Shown here: positions 6,337-12,461 of the stretch, piece by piece
Layout of the letters: every line of letters starts with the position of its first letter
Position numbering within the stretch: the first letter of the stretch is position 1
NCBI GenBank assembly: GCA_964471535.1
Contig: CAYYHA010000101.1
Span: 1-13,724 of the forward strand
From: CAYYHA01 sp964471535
GTDB lineage: Bacteria > Myxococcota > Myxococcia > SLRQ01
Direction: 5' to 3'
Length of the DNA: 13,724 nucleotides
Translations under genes and position numbers: made by a program
The notes under the pieces: model-generated
What the model was told of the DNA's origin: nothing
Seen by the model: only the letters and a program-made list of their open reading frames with translations
The model's database searches: none

Positions 6337-6864
6337 TTGAGCCCCGACGCCAGGTCACCGGGGCAGGGTGCCGCCGGCGAGTCGACGCCTCGGTCCGAAG
6401 CGCCTCGGGCACAGACGCCGGCCGCAGCGGGATCGAGCCCGGGCCCACGAAGCGGGGCGGTGCCACCCGCGGGTCCCGCGCGAGGCCCTTCGCCCGATCC
6501 CACCCGATTCGGGGGCCGGGCGAAGGCCGCGCTGGCGCTGGCACTCCTAGGCCTTCTGCTCGCGGCCTGGACCCCGGCGGCTCTGCTCCTGGCGGTGGCC
6601 GGAACGTGGCTCGGCTGGCGCACCTTGCGGCGCGGCGGACCCTCGACCGCCAGCCTGGCCCTGCTGGCCCTCGTCATGGGAGCCACCGGCGTGCTCATCT
6701 GCTCCCTGCGAATCGTCGTATGGGTTGGAGCCGCGCTGGGGGAGAAGGGTCCGCCCCCGGAACTCCTCGACCGCATCGCGGCGGAGCAGGGCTTCGAGGA
6801 CGGGCAGGCGCTGCTCGAGGCGGCGGAGGCGGCGCGCGAGCGCCTGGAGGAGGCACCGCAGTGA
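6337..6864 (+). CDS. Small membrane protein of unknown function
   Basis: Up to 175 aa, not recognised as any named family. The first 55 residues are rich in Pro, Ala, Gly and Ser and look disordered. Two hydrophobic segments follow (about 63-92 and 104-133), joined by a short basic turn (GWRTLRRGGPS), and then a charged helical tail of about 35 aa rich in Glu and Ala. This layout mirrors the preceding DUF4190-like protein. The start is uncertain: a TTG at 6337 has only a weak AAGG upstream, and the next candidate is a GTG at 6460 that would remove most of the disordered tail. The stop overlaps the lgt start in GTGA, which implies translational coupling. Confidence 0.7.
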   Translation: MSPDARSPGQGAAGESTPRSEAPRAQTPAAAGSSPGPRSGAVPPAGPARGPSPDPTRFGGRAKAALALALLGLLLAAWTPAALLLAVAGTWLGWRTLRRGGPSTASLALLALVMGATGVLICSLRIVVWVGAALGEKGPPPELLDRIAAEQGFEDGQALLEAAEAARERLEEAPQ

Positions 6865-7730
6865 CGCCTTGGATCCTCGCCGAGTGGACGCACCCGGTGA
6901 CGGGCCGGCCACTGCTCGTCACCAGCTATGGCGTCCTGATGCTCGCGGGGGCGATCGCCGCGCTCGCTCTGGGCCAGCTCCTGGCACCGCGCCGCCAGAT
7001 TCCCCGCTTCGACCTCTTCGCGGGTGGAGTGCTTGGCATCGCTGCGGGCCTCCTCGGTGCCAAGGCCCTCTTCCTGCTCCTGCACGGCCCGGAGCTGGTG
7101 GCGCGGGCAGGATGGGGCGCGCTCCTCGATGGGGGCGGGGTGGTCTGGTACGGGGGCGCCATCGGTGGCGCCACCGCCTTCGCCCTCTACTGCCGTGTCT
7201 ACCGCCTGCCGTTGCCCTCGGCCCTGGATCTCGCCGCACCGATGGCCGCCCTAGGTCAGGCCTTCGGGCGGGTCGGCTGCTTCCTCGCTGGGTGCTGCCA
7301 CGGCGCCCCCTGCGCGCCGGGAGCCCTTGCGGTGGTGTACCCGCCAGGCCGCCTGGCGCCACCGGGGGTCCCGTTGTACGCGGTGCAGCTCTACGAGGCG
7401 TCGGGGCTCCTCGTCTTGGCGCTCGCGCTCTCGCTCGCGGTATGGCGCGGCCGGCGCTGGCCCCGTGGTGCCGTCGCCTGGCTGTGGCTACTCGCCTATC
7501 CGTGCCTCCGCTTCGTCCTGGAGTTCTTTCGCGGCGACGATCGCGGTGGCCACTTCGGCCCCTTCTCCCCCTCGCAGGCGATCTCGCTCGTCCTCTTCGC
7601 GGCCGCACTCGCCATCGCGGTCGCGTGGCATCGCCGCCGCCTCGTCGCTGCGCCGCCGGCGAACCGGCCCGCGGAGGCAGCTGCACGCCCTGGGCATGGC
7701 GTTGACAGCACCGGCGCCAACGTGGCGTAG
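6861..7730 (+). CDS. lgt: Prolipoprotein diacylglyceryl transferase
   Basis: An integral inner-membrane enzyme that transfers diacylglycerol from phosphatidylglycerol to the lipobox cysteine of prolipoproteins, the first step of lipoprotein maturation. The protein is 289 aa with about seven hydrophobic segments. Recognisable blocks are SYGVLMLAG near residue 22, GGVVWYGGAIGG (92-103), the signature GQAFGRVGCFLAGCCHG (132-148) with the essential arginine at 137, VQLYEA (175-180) and RFVLEFFRGDDRGG (217-230). The position of E. coli His103 is tyrosine here (VWYGG instead of SFHGG), as I recall for a subset of the family. The GTG start at 6861 overlaps the upstream gene and follows GGAGGAGG (6846-6853). 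The frame is open further upstream, but only as a shadow of the preceding gene. Confidence 0.88.
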   Translation: MTPWILAEWTHPVTGRPLLVTSYGVLMLAGAIAALALGQLLAPRRQIPRFDLFAGGVLGIAAGLLGAKALFLLLHGPELVARAGWGALLDGGGVVWYGGAIGGATAFALYCRVYRLPLPSALDLAAPMAALGQAFGRVGCFLAGCCHGAPCAPGALAVVYPPGRLAPPGVPLYAVQLYEASGLLVLALALSLAVWRGRRWPRGAVAWLWLLAYPCLRFVLEFFRGDDRGGHFGPFSPSQAISLVLFAAALAIAVAWHRRRLVAAPPANRPAEAAARPGHGVDSTGANVA

Positions 7731-7737
7731 TCGACGC

Positions 7738-8013
7738 ATGACGAAGGCCGACATCATCGAGACCGTCTACGAGAAGGTGGGGTTCTCCAAGAAGGAGAGC
7801 GCGGAGATCGTGGAGATGGTGTTCGACACGATGAAAGAGACCCTGGAGCGGGGGGAGAAGATCAAGATCTCCGGCTTCGGAAACTTCATCGTACGGGAGA
7901 AGAAGGCGCGCATCGGCCGCAACCCCCAGACGGGGGACGAAATCGAAATCTCGGCTCGGCGGGTGCTCACCTTTCGGCCGAGCCAGGTGCTCAAGCAGGC
8001 GCTCAACTCCTAG
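7738..8013 (+). CDS. ihfA: Integration host factor alpha subunit
   Basis: A 91-aa member of the HU/IHF family of DNA-bending proteins. IHF is a heterodimer that inserts a conserved proline from each beta-arm into the minor groove. The sequence begins MTKADIIETVYEKVGFSKKE, has GEKIKISGFGNFIVREK (about 39-55), the arm tip IGRNPQTGDEI with the intercalating proline at 63, and ends RRVLTFRPSQVLKQALNS. These match IHF-alpha rather than HU. The ATG lies only 7 nt after lgt with no clear Shine-Dalgarno, so translation may depend on the upstream gene. TTGACA at 7702-7707, inside lgt, lacks a good -10. In E. coli ihfA directly follows pheT; here three genes intervene. Confidence 0.93.
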   Translation: MTKADIIETVYEKVGFSKKESAEIVEMVFDTMKETLERGEKIKISGFGNFIVREKKARIGRNPQTGDEIEISARRVLTFRPSQVLKQALNS

Positions 8014-8072
8014 CCGTGGGGGCGAGGCACACGAGGCGGCCCACCTCACTCGCCCGCGGCGCGGAGGCCACG

Positions 8073-8537
8073 GTGGCCGCACCAGAGGAGAAGGCGCGGC
8101 CACGACAGGAGGCGGGGGGGCGCCGCGGGGCGCCTCCGGTGCCGCCAGAAGAGATCCCGGACCGCAAGTACTTCCGCATCGGCGAGGTGGCTTCGATGTT
8201 GGGGGTGCGCCCGCATGTCCTGCGCTATTGGGAGACCGAGTTCCGCGGACTGAAGCCGGCGAAATCGGCCAGCGGGCAGCGGCTGTACCGGCAGCAGGAT
8301 CTCCTGCTGCTCTACCGCATTCGCCACCTGCTCTACGAGGAGCGCTTCACCATCGAGGGCGCCCGCGCAAAGCTGAAGGAAGCGCCCACTGGTACGCCGT
8401 CGCCCGCAGCGCCGCGACCGGCGCGGGACCGCCGGGCCGGCCTCCTGAAGCTGAAGGAGGCCGTCGAGGATCTGCTCGACTTCGTGGATCGCCATCCGGG
8501 GCCGGGTGCAAAGCCGGGGGAGCGGGGCGGTGGTTGA
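8073..8537 (+). CDS. MerR family transcriptional regulator
   Basis: A predicted DNA-binding protein of 154 aa. After about 32 charged, proline-rich residues comes a winged helix-turn-helix (about 33-100), with YFRIGEVASMLGVRPHVLRY then WETEF, SGQRLYRQQD and LLYEERFTIEGARAKL. This is the MerR type that follows ihfA in many former Deltaproteobacteria. The C-terminal part is short and helical (LLKLKEAVEDLLDFV), with no cysteines or obvious ligand domain, so the signal sensed is unknown. I chose GTG at 8073 because GGAGG (8063-8067) lies 5 nt before it. A GTG at 8016 gives 173 aa but has no ribosome binding site. The stop codon lies within the tRNA-Pro promoter. Confidence 0.88.
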   Translation: MAAPEEKARPRQEAGGRRGAPPVPPEEIPDRKYFRIGEVASMLGVRPHVLRYWETEFRGLKPAKSASGQRLYRQQDLLLLYRIRHLLYEERFTIEGARAKLKEAPTGTPSPAAPRPARDRRAGLLKLKEAVEDLLDFVDRHPGPGAKPGERGGG

Positions 8538-8563
8538 CACTGCTGCCAGCCGGGGCATAGAAA
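8534..8563 (+). promoter_or_regulatory. Promoter of tRNA-Pro
   Basis: TTGACA at 8534-8539 is a perfect -35 box and TAGAAA at 8558-8563 matches the -10 consensus at 4 of 6 positions, with an 18-bp spacer. The start point would be about 10 nt before the tRNA. The -35 box includes the TGA stop of the merR gene, so tRNA expression is independent of the upstream operon. Confidence 0.65.
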
Positions 8564-8579
8564 TCCGCTTCTCGAACGA

Positions 8580-8653
8580 CGGGACGTGGCGCAGCTTGGT
8601 AGCGCACTTGCTTGGGGTGCAAGAGGTCGCTGGTTCAAATCCAGTCGTCCCGA
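8580..8653 (+). tRNA. tRNA-Pro (anticodon GGG)
   Basis: A full cloverleaf of 74 nt. Acceptor CGGGACG (8580-8586) pairs with CGTCCCG (8646-8652). The D arm is GCGC/GCGC, the anticodon stem CTTGC/GCAAG with loop TTGGGGT, and the T arm GCTGG/CCAGT with loop TTCAAAT. Positions 34-36 of the loop read GGG, which decodes CCC and CCU. The C1-G72 pair and discriminator A73 are typical of bacterial tRNA-Pro. The genome continues CAGG after the discriminator, so CCA is not encoded and must be added enzymatically. Confidence 0.97.
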
Positions 8654-8660
8654 CAGGTGC

Positions 8661-8688
8661 CGCCCCCGGGGCCGAGGCTCCGGGGGCG
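8661..8688 (+). terminator. Strong GC hairpin after tRNA-Pro
   Basis: The arms 8661-8672 and 8677-8688 form a 12-bp stem (one G-T pair) with a CGAG tetraloop, starting 8 nt after the tRNA. It would end or process the tRNA transcript. No T-run follows, so it may be a processing signal or a weak terminator that lets transcription reach surE. Confidence 0.5.
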
Positions 8689-8705
8689 CGTCCCTGACCC
8701 TCTCG

Positions 8706-8733
8706 CCCCGGACATGCCCCCCCGGACATGCCG
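8706..8733 (+). repeat. 14-bp tandem duplication at the surE start
   Basis: CCCCGGACATGCCC at 8706-8719 is followed directly by CCCCGGACATGCCG at 8720-8733, 13 of 14 identical. The second copy carries the surE start ATG. The first carries an out-of-frame ATG at 8714. Neither has a good Shine-Dalgarno sequence. Confidence 0.6.
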
Positions 8734-9495
8734 AGAATCCTCATCTCCAACGACGATGGCATCGGCTCGCCGGGAATCAGGGCCCTCGCCGCGGCGATGC
8801 GTCCCCTCGGCGAAGTGACCGTGGTCGCGCCCGATCGGGAGCAGAGCGCGGCCAGCCACGCCATTTCGCTGCACCGCCCGCTGCGTCTCACCGAGGTCGA
8901 GCCGGGGTGGTGGCAGGTCGACGGAACTCCCACCGATGCCGTCTACCTGGGCATCCACCACCTGATGAAGGGAAGCCCGCCCGATCTCGTGGTCAGCGGC
9001 ATCAACCTGGGCGCGAACCTCGGCAACGACGTGACCTACTCGGGCACCGTGGCAGCGGCGTTCGAGGGCTGCCTCTTCGGTATTCCATCGGTGGCCTTCT
9101 CCCTGGTCGCACGGGCGCCCAAGCACTTCGATGCGGCGGTCCGCTTCGCCCGGGCGCTCGCCACACGCGTGCTCGACGTGGGGCTGCCCGAGGGGGTTCT
9201 GCTCAACGTGAACCTCCCCAAAGGAGAGCCGCGCGGTTGGAAGGTCACCCGGCTCGGACGACGGAGCTACGGGGAGCAGGTCGAGGAACGCCTCGATCCC
9301 TGGGGACGCAGCTACTACTGGATCGGCGGAACGGAGACGGCGCACGCAGACATCCCTGGCTCCGACTGCAACGCCGTCTTCGACGAGGGGTTGGTCTCGG
9401 TCACGCCACTGCACCTCGACCTGACGCACGCCCCGTCCGTGCCCAAGATCGCGAAGTGGCGCCTCGACGGCTGGGAGGCACGAGGCGGTGCCTGA
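8728..9495 (+). CDS. surE: 5'/3'-nucleotidase SurE
   Basis: A metal-dependent phosphatase of nucleoside 5'- and 3'-monophosphates, linked in other bacteria to stationary-phase survival. The protein is 255 aa, the usual length. It begins MPRILISNDDGIGSPGI, with the metal-binding aspartates D9 and D10. It continues with VAPDREQSAASHAIS (S40 is the conserved active-site serine region), VDGTPTDAVYLGI, VVSGINLGANLGNDVTYSGT (metal-binding N93) and LLNVNLP. No key residue appears missing. The ATG at 8728 sits in a short tandem duplication and has only GGAC beside it, so initiation may be weak. surE overlaps or nearly abuts the next gene. Confidence 0.95.
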   Translation: MPRILISNDDGIGSPGIRALAAAMRPLGEVTVVAPDREQSAASHAISLHRPLRLTEVEPGWWQVDGTPTDAVYLGIHHLMKGSPPDLVVSGINLGANLGNDVTYSGTVAAAFEGCLFGIPSVAFSLVARAPKHFDAAVRFARALATRVLDVGLPEGVLLNVNLPKGEPRGWKVTRLGRRSYGEQVEERLDPWGRSYYWIGGTETAHADIPGSDCNAVFDEGLVSVTPLHLDLTHAPSVPKIAKWRLDGWEARGGA

Positions 9496-9496
9496 G

Positions 9497-10177
9497 ATGA
9501 GCGTGGCAGCCGGCCGCCCCGGCGTTCTCCGCCGCCTCTACGACTGGGTGATCGGCTGGGCGGGCAGCCGCTGGGCCGTGCCCGCCCTGGCCCTGCTCGC
9601 CTTCAGCGAGGCGAGCTTCTTCCCCATTCCCCCCGATGTGCTGCTTCTCGCCATGGCGCTGGCGCGGCCGCGGCGCGCCCTGCACTATGCGGCCGTCTGC
9701 ACCCTTGCTTCCGTGGCCGGGGGCGTGCTCGGCTATGGCATCGGGGCGGGGCTGATGGACGCAGTGGGTTGTGCCCTCGTGAAGGCCTACAGCGGAGAGG
9801 CGGTCTTCGACCTCTTGGCAGCACGCTTCACCCAGCACGACTTCTGGGCGGTCTTCGTCGCGGCGGTCACCCCCATCCCGTACAAGATCTTCACCATCAC
9901 CGCCGGTGCGGTGGGCTCCGATTTTTGGACCTTCCTCACTGCCAGCCTCCTTGGCCGACCCGTGCGCTTCCTCGCCCTCGCGCTGCTCGTCTACTTCGTC
10001 GGGCCCCCGGTGAAGCGTTTCATCGACCGCTACTTCAACCTGCTCTCGGTGGCCTTCGTGGTGCTCCTCCTCGGCGGCTTCGCGCTCGTGAAGGGGCTGC
10101 GGGGAGGCGCCGACGAGGGGGGGCCGGCGGCCGCCGATTCGGCCTACCTGCGGATGTGCGGCGGGCAGGGCGAATGA
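9497..10177 (+). CDS. YqaA/DedA-like (VTT domain) membrane protein
   Basis: A 226-aa protein with about five hydrophobic segments and the features of the SNARE-associated/VTT superfamily. These are a glutamate followed by FFPIPPD (about 38-47), a second reentrant-type motif TPIPYK (125-130), then a glycine/arginine pair (GRPVRF, about 153-158). The closest named group is YqaA. Some DedA relatives move undecaprenyl phosphate or phospholipids between leaflets. The substrate here cannot be told. I prefer the ATG at 9497, 1 nt after the surE stop and 7-8 nt after a purine-rich AGGCGG. A GTG at 9488 adds three residues and overlaps surE. surE-yqaA adjacency suggests cotranscription. Confidence 0.85.
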   Translation: MSVAAGRPGVLRRLYDWVIGWAGSRWAVPALALLAFSEASFFPIPPDVLLLAMALARPRRALHYAAVCTLASVAGGVLGYGIGAGLMDAVGCALVKAYSGEAVFDLLAARFTQHDFWAVFVAAVTPIPYKIFTITAGAVGSDFWTFLTASLLGRPVRFLALALLVYFVGPPVKRFIDRYFNLLSVAFVVLLLGGFALVKGLRGGADEGGPAAADSAYLRMCGGQGE

Positions 10178-10190
10178 TACGGTTTCGCCC

Positions 10191-10706
10191 ATGGAACGCG
10201 TGAAATCGCTCATCCGAGACGTCCCCGACTTCCCCCGGGAGGGCATCCTCTTCAAGGACATCACACCCGTGCTCGGCGATCCCGAGGCCTTCGAACGGGT
10301 GGTGGGCGGCCTCCACGAGGCACTCGAAGGGGTGGAGGCGACGAAGGTGGTGGGCATCGAGTCTCGGGGCTTCATCTTCGGTGCCGCGGTCGCGCGCAGC
10401 CTGGGAGCCGGGTTCGTCCCGGTGCGAAAGCCCGGCCGCCTGCCCTACAAGACCCGGCAGGTGCACTACGAGCTGGAGTACGGGACCGACACCCTGGAGA
10501 TTCACGAAGACGCAGTGCACGCGGGCGACCGGGTGGTGGTCGTCGACGACCTCCTGGCCACGGGGGGCACGGCGGAGGCGACGGGCCGCCTGCTTGCGCA
10601 GCTCGGAGCGGAGGTGGCCCGCTTCGCCTTCGTCATCGAACTCGCGTTCCTGAAGGGACGCGAGCGGCTCGGGGAGGAGAAGGTGGTGTCGCTGATCCGC
10701 TACTGA
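10191..10706 (+). CDS. apt: Adenine phosphoribosyltransferase
   Basis: A purine salvage enzyme: adenine + PRPP gives AMP + pyrophosphate, in the cytosol. The 171-aa length is normal. It has the N-terminal VPDFPREGILFKDITPVL (11-28), ESRGFIFGAAVA (57-68), the segment FVPVRKPGRLPYKT (75-88) and the PRPP-binding loop VVVVDDLLATGGT (115-127). The ATG at 10191 lies 13 nt after the upstream gene, with only ACGG near the right distance. It probably belongs to the same transcript as surE and the YqaA-like gene. SurE releases nucleosides and Apt recovers free adenine, so a shared nucleotide-recycling role is possible but unproven. Confidence 0.96.
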   Translation: MERVKSLIRDVPDFPREGILFKDITPVLGDPEAFERVVGGLHEALEGVEATKVVGIESRGFIFGAAVARSLGAGFVPVRKPGRLPYKTRQVHYELEYGTDTLEIHEDAVHAGDRVVVVDDLLATGGTAEATGRLLAQLGAEVARFAFVIELAFLKGRERLGEEKVVSLIRY

Positions 10707-10844
10707 GGGACTCCGCCGGGCAGGCGCCGCCTCGCAGGAAGCCTGGTCACGGCGCGCCGACGGCGCGGCGGGTCCGGAGCCTGGGGATGCGGGGCAGGGG
10801 GCTGGCCGCTCGGGTGGGCCCGCCTCCGAAGGGCAGGGGACGAG
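10707..10844. other. Gap between convergent apt and tRNA-Arg
   Basis: 138 nt of very GC-rich DNA without a recognisable gene. The clearest structure is CGCGCC at 10753-10758 with GGCGCG at 10762-10767, a tight GC hairpin that reads in both directions and could help end transcription of apt and of tRNA-Arg. No T-run is present on either strand. Confidence 0.4.
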
Positions 10845-10918
10845 CGGCCCCGACAGGACTCGAACCTGTGGCCTACGGTTTAGGAAACCGCCGCTCTATC
10901 CTGCTGAGCTACGGGGCC
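10845..10918 (-). tRNA. tRNA-Arg (anticodon CCT)
   Basis: A full cloverleaf of 74 nt on the minus strand. Acceptor GGCCCCG pairs with CGGGGCC. The D stem is GCTC/GAGC, the anticodon stem GCGGT/ACCGT with loop TTCCTAA, the variable loop is AGGCC, and the T stem ACAGG/CCTGT has loop TTCGAGT. Anticodon CCT reads AGG. Discriminator is G, and CCA is not encoded. It is transcribed against apt and away from cca. A weak promoter could be TTGCGT at 10952-10957 with TAGACC at 10929-10934 (17-bp spacer, 3 of 6 matches each, minus strand), inside the first codons of cca. Confidence 0.96.
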
Positions 10919-10947
10919 CTCGGCGCGAGGTCTATCGGGAGACGCAC

Positions 10948-12210
10948 GTGGACGCAAGACGAGATTCCGACGCAGGGCCCCCTCCGGGGCTCGAGGCAAC
11001 ACGGGTGCCGGGCCCGGTCCTCGACGTGCTTCGCCGGCTGAAGGCGGCGGGCCATGCGGCCTACCTGGTGGGGGGCGCGGTGCGGGACCTCATGCTCGAC
11101 CGACCCAGCCATTCCGCCGCCGACTGGGACATCGCCACCTCCGCGCGGCCCGAGGCGGTCGAGCAGCTCTTCGAGCACACCATCCCGACCGGGGTGGAGC
11201 ACGGCACGGTGACCGTCGTCGTGGATCACGAGCCCCTCGAGGTCACCACCTTCCGCGGCGAGGGCGCCTACTCCGATGCGCGGCGCCCCGATGCGGTCCA
11301 CTTCCTCGACGACATCGACGAGGACCTGGCCCGCCGGGACTTCACGATCAACGCGATGGCCTGGGATCCACTGGAGGCGGTGTTCCGGGATCCCTTCGGG
11401 GGACGTGAAGATCTCGCGCGGCACCTCGTGCGCGCCGTCGGAGACCCTCTCGAGCGCTTCGCCGAGGATGGTCTCCGCCCGATGCGGGCGGTGCGCTTCG
11501 CCACCGTCCTCGGCTTCGACATCGACCGGCCGACCCTGGAGGCGATTCCCCAGCGCCTCGCGCAGTTCGAGCGGGTCGCGATGGAACGGGTCTCGGCAGA
11601 GTTGATGAAGCTCCTCCTCGCCGAGGATCCGGCGCCAGGGGTGCGCTGGCTCGCCGAGACGGATCTCTTGCGGCGCATTGCGCCGGAGCTCGAGGGGCAG
11701 GTGGAGGCCGCGGCGGTGGCCACGGCCCAGGTGCCGCCGGAGGAGAGGGTGCGTCTCGCGGCCTTCCTCCATCCTCTCGCTCCAGAGGCAGCAGCACGGC
11801 GGATCGAGGCGCTCCGCCTGCCGAAGCGTCTTCAGCGCGCGGTTTCGACCCTGCTCGCGGCGCTGCCCGACACCGTCCCCGCCGGGGACGCGGGCCTGCG
11901 GCGGCTCCTCGCGCGGGTGGGGCGCACGCTCGCGCCCGACTTCCTCGCCCTGTGGCCCGCGACCCGCCCCAGGGATCCGGCGGTGGCGGCGGCCGCCGAG
12001 CGGGCGCGGCGTCTCCTCGCCGAGTCGCCACCCCTGTCCATCCAAGACCTTGCGATCAGCGGGGCGGACGTGATGGCCCATCTGGGCCTCGGGCCCGGCC
12101 CCCAGGTGGGGCGCCACCTCGCCCGGCTCCTCGATGCCGTACTGGAGGACCCGCGGCTGAACGAGCGGGAGGCGCTCCTCGCCCGACTCGGCGACGCGGA
12201 CGAAGCGTGA
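10948..12210 (+). CDS. cca: CCA tRNA nucleotidyltransferase family protein
   Basis: A class II nucleotidyltransferase that adds CCA, or part of it, to tRNA 3' ends. The protein is 420 aa. The catalytic domain shows YLVGGAVRDLMLD (39-51), the metal-binding pair D59/D61 in ADWDIATS, TTFRGEG (100-106) and RRDFTINAMAWD (129-140). The neck has the nucleotide-selecting motif EDGLR (173-177), then RAVRFATVLGFDID. The rest is a helical, alanine/leucine/arginine-rich tRNA-binding body. GTG at 10948 follows GGGAG (10937-10941) at 6-nt spacing. Some related bacteria split the job between CC-adding and A-adding enzymes or use a relative as poly(A) polymerase, so exact specificity is open. Its neighbour tRNA-Arg and tRNA-Pro both lack an encoded CCA. 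Confidence 0.9.
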   Translation: MDARRDSDAGPPPGLEATRVPGPVLDVLRRLKAAGHAAYLVGGAVRDLMLDRPSHSAADWDIATSARPEAVEQLFEHTIPTGVEHGTVTVVVDHEPLEVTTFRGEGAYSDARRPDAVHFLDDIDEDLARRDFTINAMAWDPLEAVFRDPFGGREDLARHLVRAVGDPLERFAEDGLRPMRAVRFATVLGFDIDRPTLEAIPQRLAQFERVAMERVSAELMKLLLAEDPAPGVRWLAETDLLRRIAPELEGQVEAAAVATAQVPPEERVRLAAFLHPLAPEAAARRIEALRLPKRLQRAVSTLLAALPDTVPAGDAGLRRLLARVGRTLAPDFLALWPATRPRDPAVAAAAERARRLLAESPPLSIQDLAISGADVMAHLGLGPGPQVGRHLARLLDAVLEDPRLNEREALLARLGDADEA

Positions 12211-12212
12211 AG

Positions 12213-12245
12213 GGGGTAGGGCCGGGAAAGCGGACCCCATCTTCT
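12213..12245 (+). terminator. Possible weak terminator of cca
   Basis: Directly after the cca stop, GGGGT at 12213-12217 pairs with ACCCC at 12234-12238, with an inner CCG/CGG helix (12222-12224 with 12231-12233) and a bulge. ATCTTCT follows. The bulged stem and imperfect T-tract make it a weak candidate. Confidence 0.3.
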
Positions 12246-12250
12246 CCACA
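12242..12250 (+). promoter_or_regulatory. DnaA box 1
   Basis: TTCTCCACA matches the DnaA box TTATCCACA at 8 of 9 positions. It is the first half of a 12-bp direct repeat (12242-12253 and 12254-12265, 11 of 12 identical) and points toward the AT-rich segment. Confidence 0.5.
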
Positions 12251-12253
12251 GGT

Positions 12254-12262
12254 TTGTCCACA
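12254..12262 (+). promoter_or_regulatory. DnaA box 2
   Basis: TTGTCCACA matches the DnaA box at 8 of 9 positions and is the form preferred in some GC-rich bacteria. It lies one helical turn plus about 1-2 bp from box 1 in the same direction, a spacing that allows two DnaA molecules to bind side by side. Confidence 0.55.
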
Positions 12263-12336
12263 GGTTGCGGGAGGCCGAGGACGCGCTTCCGGCTCTGTCG
12301 CCGCGATCGCACCGAAACACAGTGATCTAGGTCGCC

Positions 12337-12389
12337 AAAATCTTCATATAAATTGGTGCATTATCTTGATTTTCAAGAAATCACATAAA
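12337..12389. other. AT-rich segment between DnaA boxes
   Basis: Of these 53 bp only 12 are G or C (about 23%), against a very GC-rich surrounding. It contains overlapping inverted repeats: CTTGA/TCAAG (12365-12369 with 12373-12377) and TGATTT/AAATCA (12367-12372 with 12378-12383). Positions 12359-12371 match an IHF site (YAANNNNTTGATW) with one mismatch. The flanking genes converge on this gap, so it is not a promoter for either. It could be a DNA-unwinding element or an IHF/DnaA regulatory locus. Confidence 0.5.
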
Positions 12390-12423
12390 GGGGCTGTTCG
12401 CCGACGGCCAGCGCGCGCCGCGC

Positions 12424-12432
12424 TGTGGACAA
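12424..12432 (-). promoter_or_regulatory. DnaA box 3
   Basis: TGTGGACAA on the plus strand is TTGTCCACA on the minus strand, the same 8-of-9 form as box 2. It faces the AT-rich segment from the other side. Confidence 0.5.
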
Positions 12433-12461
12433 GCTGGGGAGAACGGCCGAGAGGGCCCCGT

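Noticed and set aside
7702..7730. Promoter for ihfA from TTGACA at 7702
   Set aside because: No acceptable -10 at 16-18 bp, and the start codon would be almost at the transcription start.
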